DNA from: Sphaerimonospora sp050942215 | GTDB lineage: Bacteria; Actinomycetota; Actinomycetes; Streptosporangiales; Streptosporangiaceae | NCBI RefSeq assembly: GCF_050942215.1 | Contig: NZ_CP192056.1 | Span: 5,084,001 to 5,148,000, forward strand | Direction: 5' to 3' | Length of the DNA: 64,000 nucleotides | Notes under the pieces: model-generated | The model's input: the letters and a program-made list of their open reading frames with translations, nothing else | Told to the model about the DNA's origin: nothing | Database searches by the model: none | Part shown: positions 32,843 through 45,326 of the stretch, one piece after another | Position numbering within the stretch: position 1 is the first letter of the stretch | Layout of the letters: each line of letters begins with the position of its first letter | Program-made: the position numbers and the translations under genes

Positions 32843-34072
32843 TTATGTCCCCCATGTCTCGACCCGGTGGGCCTCATCCCCGTCCATCAGTCCCACCGAG
32901 TCCACCATGTACGTGTCGACCCGTTTGCGCCACCGCTCGGGAATCTCCTCGATCGCCGGCGGGTAGCAGTGCTCCAGCCAGCGGGTCGACTCGACGGTCG
33001 CCTGAAGATACTCGGCCGCCTTGGCGAACGGCGTCGTCTCGATGCCGGGCACATGCGCGCAGCCGTACTCGATCATCTCCTGTCCACCGTACGGCGGCGG
33101 CTGCTGCCACTTGCGTGCGATGCCCCGGCCGGCGGTGATCGTCGTACGCAGCGGACGCCGCTCGACGGCGGCCTGGATCAGCTCCTTGTACAGGCATTTG
33201 TCGCACTCGCCGCACGGGCCGTCCCCCGACCCGCGCAGGCACCAGCGGACCTGCTCGCGCAGGTCGGAGGCGAGCGCGATCCGCATGGTGACGGCCTCGC
33301 TGACCCCGCCGACCGGCAGCACGATCGGCAGCCCGGCCGCGGCGAACAGCCGCCCCCACGCCCCGTCCGCCGCCCACATCGGGTTCTCCGGGCTGTAGCG
33401 ATGAACGTAGCGGTCACCGCCGAGCCAGCGTGAACCCAGTTCGTAGCCCAGGGCGAGACCCCCCAGGTCCAGCTCGTCGGCGAGCAGCAGCGCGCCCGCC
33501 GCCACCGCGTGGTGCTCGGGGAAGCCGGGCCGGGGGAAGCTCAGCACGAACTCCAGATCGGACTGGACGATCGTGAGCTCCCGGCCGGTCCGCCGCGCCA
33601 GGCGGGCCAGCACGTCCGAACGGTAGTGGGTCCACCGGTTGGGCACCCGGGGATGGCTCACCCGCTGGAAGTGCACGAACGGCGCGTCCGGGAAGATGTC
33701 CGCCACCGCGGCCGAGTCGGCGCCGCCGCTGTAGGAGATCGCCAGACGCGCCCCCTCACGCCGGTCCTCGCCCACCGGGCCGGCGTCCACGCCCCAGCCG
33801 GTACGCAGCGCCTCCGCGAGGTCCGCCGAGATCGGCCGGTCGAAGGTCACCCTCCGCCTGGTCCACGGCGCCACGACCGTCCAGGCCGCCACCGCCAGCA
33901 GATCAGGGTGGACGTACGGCTTTCCCGCTTCCTTGGGCAGCTTGACCCGGCACGAGTTAGTGCGCAACTCGAGACGCTGGCCGTCGGCGCACAGCCCGAC
34001 GGTCTCGTCCTCCGGATGGAGCAGGAAGGCAAGCCGCCAGACGCCGTCGTCGAAGGTCCACTCCACCCGCAT
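32843..34072 (-). CDS. PP-loop ATPase-fold protein (DUF6395-like)
   Basis: 409 residues. An N-terminal beta-rich region of about 100 residues precedes a PP-loop nucleotide-binding motif ISYSGGADSAAV (about 112-123). A cysteine cluster CGECDKC is followed by YKELIQAA, as in QueC- or asparagine-synthase-like amidating/adenylating enzymes. The C-terminal 80 residues are helical. Family knowledge suggests ATP-dependent activation of a carboxylate or similar. The substrate is unknown. It is next to a coiled-coil gene upstream and dppA downstream (4-bp gap), so probably one operon. The DUF6395 label is from memory and unverified. Confidence 0.75.
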   Translation of the reverse strand: MRVEWTFDDGVWRLAFLLHPEDETVGLCADGQRLELRTNSCRVKLPKEAGKPYVHPDLLAVAAWTVVAPWTRRRVTFDRPISADLAEALRTGWGVDAGPVGEDRREGARLAISYSGGADSAAVADIFPDAPFVHFQRVSHPRVPNRWTHYRSDVLARLARRTGRELTIVQSDLEFVLSFPRPGFPEHHAVAAGALLLADELDLGGLALGYELGSRWLGGDRYVHRYSPENPMWAADGAWGRLFAAAGLPIVLPVGGVSEAVTMRIALASDLREQVRWCLRGSGDGPCGECDKCLYKELIQAAVERRPLRTTITAGRGIARKWQQPPPYGGQEMIEYGCAHVPGIETTPFAKAAEYLQATVESTRWLEHCYPPAIEEIPERWRKRVDTYMVDSVGLMDGDEAHRVETWGT

Positions 34073-34087
34073 GAGCCGTGCCCCTCG

Positions 34088-34504
34088 CTATCCGACATGT
34101 TCCGCGTGCTCGATGTGGCAGACCTGCTCGGCGACCGGAACGCGCGCGGACAGGTCGTCGATGGCCTGCCAGACCCGCACCTCGTTCTGGAGGACCTTGT
34201 CCAGTGCGTCGGCGGTCTCGGTCGCCAGCCGGTGGGCCTCGGCGACCCGGGGATCGCGGGTGGGGGCCGGCGCCGCCGACGCCTTGGCGGTCTTCCGCAA
34301 CCGGTCGACCTCGTTACGCAGGGACACCACCTCGCGGCGGAGCATCTGGACCTCCCAGAGCGCGTCCTTGATGTCCCGCCGGTGATCGGCCTTGGTGACG
34401 TATCTCGCGTCGATCCGGGACCGCACGCGTCTGGAGATCGGGGCAGTGAGGGGGGCCAGCACTCGCCTGACGAACCGCATCATGAATCGCCACGATAGCC
34501 GCAT
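34088..34504 (-). CDS. Small coiled-coil protein (DUF6752-like)
   Basis: 138 residues from the ATG at 34504. Other starts at 34483 or 34480 are possible, and none has a strong Shine-Dalgarno. A basic amphipathic N-terminus (RFMMRFVRRVL) is followed by a coiled coil with heptads (ALWEVQMLRREVVSLRNEVDRL) and a helical C-terminus. It probably peripherally associates with membrane or a partner. It lies 15 bp before the PP-loop gene. Function unknown. Confidence 0.6.
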   Translation of the reverse strand: MRLSWRFMMRFVRRVLAPLTAPISRRVRSRIDARYVTKADHRRDIKDALWEVQMLRREVVSLRNEVDRLRKTAKASAAPAPTRDPRVAEAHRLATETADALDKVLQNEVRVWQAIDDLSARVPVAEQVCHIEHAEHVG

Positions 34505-34863
34505 TCCACGACTAGCAAGGTCAACAACCGCCAACAGACGAAATCACCGGATGAGCCCCGCACCGAGGACGAACCGGGTTACTACCGGAATCACCCCGTG
34601 GTCGGGTATGCCCCCATTCGATGTCCGGCCAGGTCATGGCCCGCATGAGACCGAGCCGCGGGGCTGTGACGCTCTGGCGGCCGCTGAACGCGACCCCGCG
34701 GAGTCGGCGCGGGAGCCGGGCCTGTACGCGCCCAAGGCCCGAAAGGCCCCGCGGAATCTCACAGCCGAGGGCCCGTCAGCGATCGGGAGGCCGCGGCCGG
34801 CCGACGGGCTACCGGAGCATTCCGGAGTAAGGCGTTTCGGGAATTCGGCGCGAGAACCGGGGA
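34505..34863. other. Intergenic region with no recognisable gene
   Basis: Between the leftward coiled-coil gene and the terminator of the LPMO gene. Short frames on both strands look random, with no ribosome-binding sites or family motifs. It must contain the promoter of the 34.5-30 kb operon. Confidence 0.5.
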
Positions 34864-34906
34864 GCCACCCGGGCCCCGCCGGGATGTCCGGCCGAGCCCG
34901 GGTGGC
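34864..34906 (-). terminator. 11-bp inverted repeat downstream of the LPMO gene
   Basis: GCCACCCGGGC (34864-34874) and GCCCGGGTGGC (34896-34906) flank a 21-nt loop that has its own smaller pairing. It lies 16 bp after the LPMO stop. Confidence 0.65.
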
Positions 34907-34921
34907 AGGGTCGGGAGCCGA

Positions 34922-35593
34922 TCAGCTCACGAAGTTCACGTCGCTGCACATGAAGAACGTCTGGTCCATGTGCGAGGCCTGCCAGATCGTGTAGATGACG
35001 GCACGGCCGCTACGGCCCGAGGTGCTCAGGTCGACCGTGTAGTACTGGCCGGGGCTGTACCTGCCGGTCTTGGTGAGCAGCTGCAGATCGTTCCAGGTGA
35101 TCGCCTGGCTGGTGGGGTCGAAACCCTGGCGGGTGACGTAGACGAGCAGGTAGTCGGCGCCGTGGTTGGCCTGGTCCCACAGCTTGATCGTGAAGTTGCC
35201 GCCGATGTTCGTCGCCTTCCACGCTCCGGGGACGTCCATCGCGTTGTAGCGGCCGTTCTCGGCGTGGCCGCCGCTGCACAGCTGACCGTTGGGGATCGCG
35301 GCCCGGAAGTCACCGCCGAGATTCATGCGGTAGAGGCCGTTCCAGTTCCACATCGCTGTGGTGTCGGCCTGCCATGCCTGCCAGCACATGGGGTCCTGCT
35401 GCTGCATGGCCGGGTTCTGGAAGTCGCTTCCCCAGCGCTGCCAGCAGCCGTAGTGGCGGGAGGCCGGGTCGACGAGCGAGCCGTGCGCCGAGGCGGGGCC
35501 CGCCCAGGTGACCAGGCAGGCCGCCGCGGCGGTGAGCAGGGCCATGACGCGGACGGCCCAGGTACGAGTCCGGGCATGAGGATGTGGATGCAC
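34922..35593 (-). CDS. Secreted lytic polysaccharide monooxygenase, AA10 family
   Basis: 223 residues. The signal peptide ends ...PASA, and the mature protein starts with His37 (HGSLVDPASRHYGCW), the N-terminal copper ligand of the histidine brace. His110 in CSGGH is the second ligand. Six cysteines suit extracellular disulfides. No carbohydrate-binding module is attached. Family role: oxidative cleavage of crystalline chitin or cellulose. The HGSLVDPASR start and the GH18 gene in the same window favour chitin, but this is not decisive. GTG start at 35593, with GGAG seven bases upstream. Two palindromes upstream suggest sugar-responsive repression. Confidence 0.92.
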   Translation of the reverse strand: MHPHPHARTRTWAVRVMALLTAAAACLVTWAGPASAHGSLVDPASRHYGCWQRWGSDFQNPAMQQQDPMCWQAWQADTTAMWNWNGLYRMNLGGDFRAAIPNGQLCSGGHAENGRYNAMDVPGAWKATNIGGNFTIKLWDQANHGADYLLVYVTRQGFDPTSQAITWNDLQLLTKTGRYSPGQYYTVDLSTSGRSGRAVIYTIWQASHMDQTFFMCSDVNFVS

Positions 35594-35630
35594 GTTGGGT
35601 CTCCATCTTCCACGGGGGGATCCGGACGAC

Positions 35631-35644
35631 TGGAAGCGCTTCCA
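35631..35644. promoter_or_regulatory. LacI-family-type operator TGGAAGCGCTTCCA
   Basis: A perfect 14-bp palindrome with central CG, 38 bp upstream of the LPMO start. Actinobacterial LacI regulators such as CebR bind TGGGAGCGCTCCCA, which differs at two symmetric bases. No LacI gene is in the window. Confidence 0.7.
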
Positions 35645-35662
35645 AAGGGTTGCCGCGAGCGT

Positions 35663-35680
35663 AACTGACCGCGGTTAGTT
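35663..35680. promoter_or_regulatory. 18-bp imperfect palindrome upstream of the LPMO operator
   Basis: AACTGACC-GCGGTTAGTT differs from its reverse complement at one symmetric base pair. It may be a second regulator site or part of the promoter. The binding protein is unknown. Confidence 0.4.
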
Positions 35681-35839
35681 TGGATATAAGGCCAACGAAG
35701 TCAAGCCGCGGTCACCACGGGACCGCTCGTCTGAAACCTCACGACCTGGCCGTTCATCCACTTCTTACAGCAGGCAGGCGGCGAACTTGACTGTACCTTT
35801 CATGACCCGCCGCCCGCCTGGTGTGCCGTCGGGCCGCCC

Positions 35840-36613
35840 TCAGCGGCCGGTGAATTCGGGGCGGCGCTTCTCGGTGAAGGCGGTCATGCCCTCCCGGGCG
35901 TCCTCGGTCGCGAACAGGCCGGAGAACTGGAGCCGCTCGATCTCCAGACCGGTGTCGAGGTCGGTCTCCAGCCCCCGGTCGATCGCCTGCTTGGCGGCCC
36001 GCACGGCCGCCACCGGCCCCTGCACGAAGGTGGCGGCCAGTTCGAGGGCGGCCGTGTAGACCTCGGCATCGGGCACCACCCGGTCGACCAGGCCGATGGC
36101 GAGTGCCTCGCCCGCGTCCACGTGGCGCCCGGTGAAGATCAGGTCCTTCGCCCTGGCCGGGCCCACGAGCCGGGGCAGGCGCTGGGTCCCCCCGGCTCCC
36201 GGGATGATGCCCAGCCTGATCTCGGGCTGCCCCAGCATCGCGCTCTCGCCCGCGACCCGGAAGTCGGCGCAGAGGGCCAGCTCACAGCCGCCGCCCAGGG
36301 CGTACCCGGCGATCGCCGCGACGACCGGCTTGCCGATGCCGGCGACCGCGTTGAAGCAGTCCTGCAACGAGCGCGACTGGACCGCCATCTCCACGTACGG
36401 CATGGCGGACATCTCCTTGATGTCCACCCCGGCGGCGAACGACCGCTCGCCGCCGTAGAGGATCACGGCGTGCACCGCGGGGTCGGTGTCGACCAGGCGC
36501 GCGGCCTCGGCGATCTCCTCCTGCATCTGCCGGTTCAGCGCGTTCAGCTTCGGCCGGTCGAGCCGGATGGTGGCGATATGGTCGGCGATCTCCACGCTCA
36601 CGAACTCACCCAT
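35840..36613 (-). CDS. Enoyl-CoA hydratase/isomerase family protein
   Basis: 257 residues, the usual crotonase length. It has the oxyanion-hole segments RSFAAGVDIKEM and AIAGYALGGGCELAL, and the catalytic-glutamate region LGQPEIRLGIIPGAGGTQRL with both glutamates expected for a true hydratase. Role: hydration of trans-2-enoyl-CoA in beta-oxidation or related catabolism. ATG 36613. No other fatty-acid gene is adjacent. The etf genes elsewhere in the window are its generic electron partners. Confidence 0.92.
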   Translation of the reverse strand: MGEFVSVEIADHIATIRLDRPKLNALNRQMQEEIAEAARLVDTDPAVHAVILYGGERSFAAGVDIKEMSAMPYVEMAVQSRSLQDCFNAVAGIGKPVVAAIAGYALGGGCELALCADFRVAGESAMLGQPEIRLGIIPGAGGTQRLPRLVGPARAKDLIFTGRHVDAGEALAIGLVDRVVPDAEVYTAALELAATFVQGPVAAVRAAKQAIDRGLETDLDTGLEIERLQFSGLFATEDAREGMTAFTEKRRPEFTGR

Positions 36614-36697
36614 GCGCCATCACCCTTCCACCGGTTCGACCGGCCGCTTCGACTTCTCCGCCAGGCACCACCCTAGAAGGACCGTGATCAGCCGAGC

Positions 36698-39289
36698 TCA
36701 GCGCAGGGTGCCGTTGGTCATACCGACGGGCTCCTCGGGGACGACGACGAGCCCGAGCTCGGCCGGGGACGCCATCAGCGGGTGGAACGGGACGGCCCTG
36801 ACGGTGTACCCGAAAGCGCCGGTCCGGTCCAGCGGCACCACACCGGTGTAGTGCGCCCGCCCGTCGTCGCCGACCCCGTCCGGCTTCAGCGTCACGTAGT
36901 CGGGGTCGATCAGCTCGTCGTGGGTGCCGACCCGGCCGTAGGCCGCCTGGATCCGCAGGTCCTCCGGCGACAGCTCGCCCAGCGCGATCGTCGCCCGCAC
37001 CTCCAGGCGCGCCCCCAGCTCCGGGGTGTCCCCGATGCCGGTGGCCTCGACATGCTCGACCCGCACCCCCGGCCAGGCCCGGGTGACCCGGAGCTTCCAC
37101 GCCGCGAACAGCTTCGCGTTCTCGTACGCGTTGCCCGCGAGCGTACGCGCCGAGTGCGCGGCGGGCGCGTAGAGGTCCATGACGTACCCGCGCAGCATGC
37201 GCCCGGCGAGGACCTTCGGCCCGAGCGAGCCCAGCGTGTGCTTGACCATCTCCAGCCACCGGCGCGGCAGCCCGTCGGCGGCCCGGTCGTAGAAGCGGTC
37301 GGCCACCTCGCGCTCGATCAGGTCGTACAGCCCGGCGGCCTCGAGCTCGTCACGCCGGTCGGGGTCGTCGACACCGTCCGCGCTGGGGATGGCCCAGCCG
37401 TTGTTGCCGTCGAACCACTCGTCCCACCAGCCGTCCAGGACGGACAGGTTGAGGCCGCCGTTGAGCGCGGCCTTCATGCCGGAGGTGCCGCACGCCTCGA
37501 GCGGGCGCAGCGGGTTGTTCATCCACACGTCGGAGCCGGTGACCAGGAACTGCGCGAGGGCCATGTCGTAGTCGGGCAGGAAGACGATGCGATGCCGTAC
37601 GCCCTCCTCGTCGGCGAACCGCACGATCTGCTGGATGAGCTTCTTGCCGCCCTCGTCGGCCGGGTGCGCCTTCCCCGCGATGACGATCTGAACCGGCTTG
37701 TCCGGGTCGAGCAGCAGCCGCCTGAGCCGCTCGGGATCGCTGAGCATGAGCGTGAGCCGCTTGTACGACGGCACCCGCCGGGCGAAGCCGATGGTCAGCA
37801 CGCCGGGGTCGAGCGCCTCGTCGACCCAGCCCAGCTCGGCCTCCGCCGCACCCCGCTGCCGCCAGGAGCGCCGGAGCCGCCGGCGCGCCTCGGTCACCAG
37901 GCGGGCACGCAGATCGCCGCGGATCCGCCAGATCTCGGCGTCGGAGAGCCCGCGTACCCGGTCCCAGCCCTCCATGCCCTCCCGGACGGACTCGGCGCCC
38001 ACCAGCTCGATGATCTCGCGGCCGACCCAGGTGGGCGCGTGCACGCCGTTCGTGATCGACCCGATCGGCACCTCGTCGACGTCGAAGCCCGGCCACAGGC
38101 CGCGGAACATCTCTCGGCTGACGTGGCCGTGCAGCTCGGACACGCCGTTGACCCGCTGGGCCAGCCGCATCCCCATGACGGCCATGTTGAAGACCGCCTT
38201 GTCGGAGTCGGGGCCCTCCGGCTCGGCGCCGAGCTCCAGGATCCGCTCCACGCTCACGGTCGGCCACGCGTTGTCGCCGCCGAACTGCCGGGCGATCATG
38301 TCCATCGGGAACCGGTCGATCCCCGCGGGCACGGGGGTGTGGGTGGTGAAGACGGTGCCGGCGCGTACCGCTTCCAGCGCCTCCTCGAAAGACAGCCGGG
38401 CCTCGGTGAGCTCGCGGATGCGCTCCAGGCCGAGGAAGCCGGCGTGACCCTCGTTGGTGTGGAACACCTCGGGCTCGGGATGGCCGGCGATCCGGCAGTA
38501 GGCGCGCAGCGCGCGTACGCCGCCGATGCCGAGCAGCAGCTCCTGCATCAGCCGGTGATCGCCGCCGCCGCCGTAGAGCCGGTCGGTCACGTCCCGGCCG
38601 GCGGCGTCGTTCTCGGCGACGTCGGAGTCGAGCAGCAGCAGCGGCACCCGGCCGACCTGCGCCACCCAGATCTGGGCGTGCAGCATGCGGGAGCCCGGCA
38701 GGCGGATCGCCACCTTGGCCGGGGCGCCGTCCTCCTCCCTGAGCAGGGTGAGCGGCAGCCCGCCCGGGTCGAGTGAGGGGTAGTGCTCGAGCTGCCAGCC
38801 CTCGGCCGACAGCGACTGGGAGAAGTAGCCGTGCCGGTAGAGCAGGCCGACGCCGAGGATGGGCACGCCGAGGTCGCTGGCGGCCTTCAAATGGTCTCCG
38901 GCCAGGATGCCGAGACCGCCGGAGTACTGCGGCAGGGCGGCGGCGATGCCGTACTCGGGCGAGAAGTAGCCGATGGCGGCCGGCGCGCCTTCGAGTGACT
39001 GGTACCACCGCGGGGCGCTCATGTACTCGCGCAGGTCGTCGGCCGCGTCCGCCAGTTTGCGAAGGAAGCGCCGGTCCTGGGCGAGCGCCTGCAGCCGATC
39101 GGCCTCGACGGCGCCGAGCAGTGCGACGGGATCGTGCTCGACCCGCTCCCAGATCTCGGGATCCACCTCGGCGAACAGGTCCATCGTCTCCGGGTGCCAC
39201 GACCATCGGAGGTTGCGGACCAGCTCGCCGAGCGGGGCGAGCGGGGCGGGAAGAACTGTGCGAACGGTGAACCTGCGGATTGCTCTCAC
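36698..39289 (-). CDS. glgP: Alpha-glucan (glycogen) phosphorylase
   Basis: 863 residues. The actinobacterial GT35 form with an N-terminal DUF3417-type region (LRNLRWSWHPETMDLF). EYGIAAALPQYSGGLGILAGDHLKAASDLG and GVHAPTW are catalytic-core motifs (given in part). The PLP region is MNNPLRPLEACGTSGMKAALNGGLNLS, quoted in two parts as NNPLRPLEACGTSG and MKAALNGG. It releases glucose-1-phosphate from the glucan made by the divergent GlgE operon. GTG start 39289 has a TAGGGT element (39303-39298) eight bases before it, so the mRNA may be nearly leaderless. Confidence 0.93.
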   Translation of the reverse strand: MRAIRRFTVRTVLPAPLAPLGELVRNLRWSWHPETMDLFAEVDPEIWERVEHDPVALLGAVEADRLQALAQDRRFLRKLADAADDLREYMSAPRWYQSLEGAPAAIGYFSPEYGIAAALPQYSGGLGILAGDHLKAASDLGVPILGVGLLYRHGYFSQSLSAEGWQLEHYPSLDPGGLPLTLLREEDGAPAKVAIRLPGSRMLHAQIWVAQVGRVPLLLLDSDVAENDAAGRDVTDRLYGGGGDHRLMQELLLGIGGVRALRAYCRIAGHPEPEVFHTNEGHAGFLGLERIRELTEARLSFEEALEAVRAGTVFTTHTPVPAGIDRFPMDMIARQFGGDNAWPTVSVERILELGAEPEGPDSDKAVFNMAVMGMRLAQRVNGVSELHGHVSREMFRGLWPGFDVDEVPIGSITNGVHAPTWVGREIIELVGAESVREGMEGWDRVRGLSDAEIWRIRGDLRARLVTEARRRLRRSWRQRGAAEAELGWVDEALDPGVLTIGFARRVPSYKRLTLMLSDPERLRRLLLDPDKPVQIVIAGKAHPADEGGKKLIQQIVRFADEEGVRHRIVFLPDYDMALAQFLVTGSDVWMNNPLRPLEACGTSGMKAALNGGLNLSVLDGWWDEWFDGNNGWAIPSADGVDDPDRRDELEAAGLYDLIEREVADRFYDRAADGLPRRWLEMVKHTLGSLGPKVLAGRMLRGYVMDLYAPAAHSARTLAGNAYENAKLFAAWKLRVTRAWPGVRVEHVEATGIGDTPELGARLEVRATIALGELSPEDLRIQAAYGRVGTHDELIDPDYVTLKPDGVGDDGRAHYTGVVPLDRTGAFGYTVRAVPFHPLMASPAELGLVVVPEEPVGMTNGTLR

Positions 39290-40015
39290 GGGGCCAGACC
39301 CTAGTTACTCAGCGCCACGACGCGCGACCGAAACACTCTTGTCCCTGGGTCGTCTCTGACAAATCATGTCCCGCCCGCGACGGACGGCGCTCGTCAGACA
39401 CGCTCCAGCGGAGGCGCCGCCGATCCGACGCCCCCGACCTTCCTAAAACTCCCTTATGCTCACTAACCACCAACAACCGGAACAAACCACACCAAACTAC
39501 ACTCATCTACGTGACGCGCGTCCCGACCACACGGCGATCTCCGTAATGATCGATCTCCCCAGAAGAGCGACCCAAACACGGACCGGCCGGTCGTTGATGT
39601 CTTTCGTCGGCAGGGGTAACAGTGCACTATTGGGGCACCTCCTGTATGACCGAAGAACGGGCCCGGCGACGGACCCCGACATCGTGCTGCCCGGCTCGTG
39701 CCGCTCGGCCCGCGCCACCCCCGACCGGGCCAGGACAGAGCGACTTGGACAAGTGAAGAGCAAATCTTTCCTCGGAGAGCACGACGGCGCCCGGTGTGCC
39801 GTCCCAGGAAATGTCTGACGAACGCCGTACGTCGCGAGCGCGGATCCAGACGGACGCATCGCAAGAAGGAGGAGGACCATAGCCGGAGTCCTTAGGGCGA
39901 ACACCTCGGGCCCCGCGGACGCCCCGCGGAAGCGGGGCGCCGACGCGGCGAGGCGCCGTCTGGGCCGCACATCACAGTACATGCTCTGTCAGACACGACC
40001 GTAAGTTGAGTAACG
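39290..40015. other. 726-bp divergent intergenic region between glgP and glgE
   Basis: This should hold both promoters. Positions about 39440-39515 are unusually A/C-rich for this genome. An AGTGCACT palindrome lies near 39630. A small GC hairpin, GCCCCGC-ggaa-GCGGGGC (39921-39938), could be an attenuator. TAAGTT (40002-40007) sits eight bases before the glgE ATG. Several frames of 60-160 codons are open but overlap each other on both strands and lack family motifs, so none is called. Confidence 0.5.
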
Positions 40016-43859
<3,844 letters not shown>

Positions 43860-43863
<4 letters not shown>

Positions 43864-45242
43864 CGACAGCACCGCAGGGGCTTCTCGCCGGTTGGCTCAC
43901 CGAGCAGCGGTGGTTCGCCGGCAAGGGCCACGCCATCGACGACCTGTCCATCGACTCCCTGACCGAGATCCGGCCGGGCGACCCGGGACTGGTCCACCTG
44001 ATCGTGTCCGTACGGCAGGCGGACCGGCGGACGCGCTACCAGCTGCTGGCCGGCCTGCGCGCCGAGCTGCCCGAGCGGCTGAAGCACGTCCTGATCGGAA
44101 CCTGCCGGTGGCCGGGCGAGGACGAACGCTATCTGTACGACGCCGCTCACGACGCCGCGCTCACCTCCGACCTGCTGGCGGGCATGGCCGGCGGACTGCG
44201 GGTGGGAGACCTCGCCTTCCATCGCGTGCCCGGTACGGACATCGACACCGGCCAGCGGAGCCTGGTGCTGACCGCCGAGCAGTCCAACACCTCGCTGGTC
44301 TACGGCGACAGGTACATACTCAAGCTGTTCCGCCAGCTCACCCCGGGAACGAACCCGGAGCTGGAGATCGTCACCGGCCTGGCGGCCGCGGGGTCCGTCC
44401 ACGTGGCCAGGCCGTACGGCTGGATCGAGGCACCGGTGGGCGACGACCCGCCGGGCAAGGAGCCCACGACGTTGGCGATCATGCAGGAGTTCCTGTCCAA
44501 CGCGGGCGACGGCTGGACGATGGCGCTCACCAGCGTCCGCGACCTGTATGCCAGCCCGGAGGACGTGCCGGCGGAAGAGGCCGGCGGTGATTTCGCCGCC
44601 GAGTCCTTCCGTCTCGGCACCGCCACCGCCGAGGTGCATCGCCAGCTCGCGGAGGTGTTCCCCACCGGGACGATCGAACCGGCCGACATCAAACGGCTGA
44701 CCGAGCTGTTCCGCCGCCGGCTGGACCAGGCGGTCGCCGAGGTGCCCGCGCTCGGCGAGCACGCCGACGTCGCGGGCCGGGCGTTCGACCGGCTGGCGGA
44801 GCTCGGGCACGGCGTGCCCGTCCAGCGGGTGCACGGCGACTACCACCTCGGCCAGGTGATGCGCACCCCGGTCGACTGGGTGGTGCTGGACTTCGAGGGC
44901 GAACCGGGCCAGCCGCTGGCCGAGCGGCGCGCGCTCGACTCGCCGCTGCGCGACGTCGCCGGGATGCTGCGGTCGTTCGACTACGCCGCCAGGCACCTGC
45001 TGGCCGACCATCCGGAGGCCGCGTCGCTGGAGGGCCGGGCCCTCGAGTGGTCGACCCGCAACCGGGCCGCCTTCCTCGCGGGTTACACCGAGGGCGGCGG
45101 GCACATCCGCGGCGACGACGCCGTACTGCTCCGGGCGCTCGAACTGAGCAAGGCGGTCTACGAGGTCGTCTACGAGTCGCGCAACCGCCCGGCCTGGCTT
45201 CCGATCCCGCTCGCCGCCTTCGCCGGGAGCCGCGACTCGTAA
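43860..45242 (+). CDS. mak: Maltokinase (Mak/Pep2)
   Basis: 460 residues. Phosphorylates maltose with ATP to give maltose-1-phosphate for GlgE. The N-terminal cap has LLAGWLTEQRWFAGKGH, typical of the family. SNTSLVYGDRYILKLFRQL is the N-lobe lysine region. RVHGDYHLGQVM and VVLDFEGEP carry the catalytic and metal-binding acids of the aminoglycoside-kinase-like fold. The GTG at 43860 overlaps the treS stop (GTGA), with GGAGG very close upstream. Expected to act as a complex with TreS. Confidence 0.92.
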
Positions 45243-45326
45243 ACCGGAGAAGAAAGGCCGCCGGACGATGCGTTCGGTCGACGGCGCCAGTGGTGATGAG
45301 GGCCTTGTGTGGGGCAGGGTTAGGGC

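Noticed and set aside
39456..39982. Several 65-160 codon frames on both strands between glgP and glgE as possible small genes
   Set aside because: They overlap one another, lack ribosome-binding sites and recognisable motifs, and span the A/C-rich tract. They are treated as intergenic.
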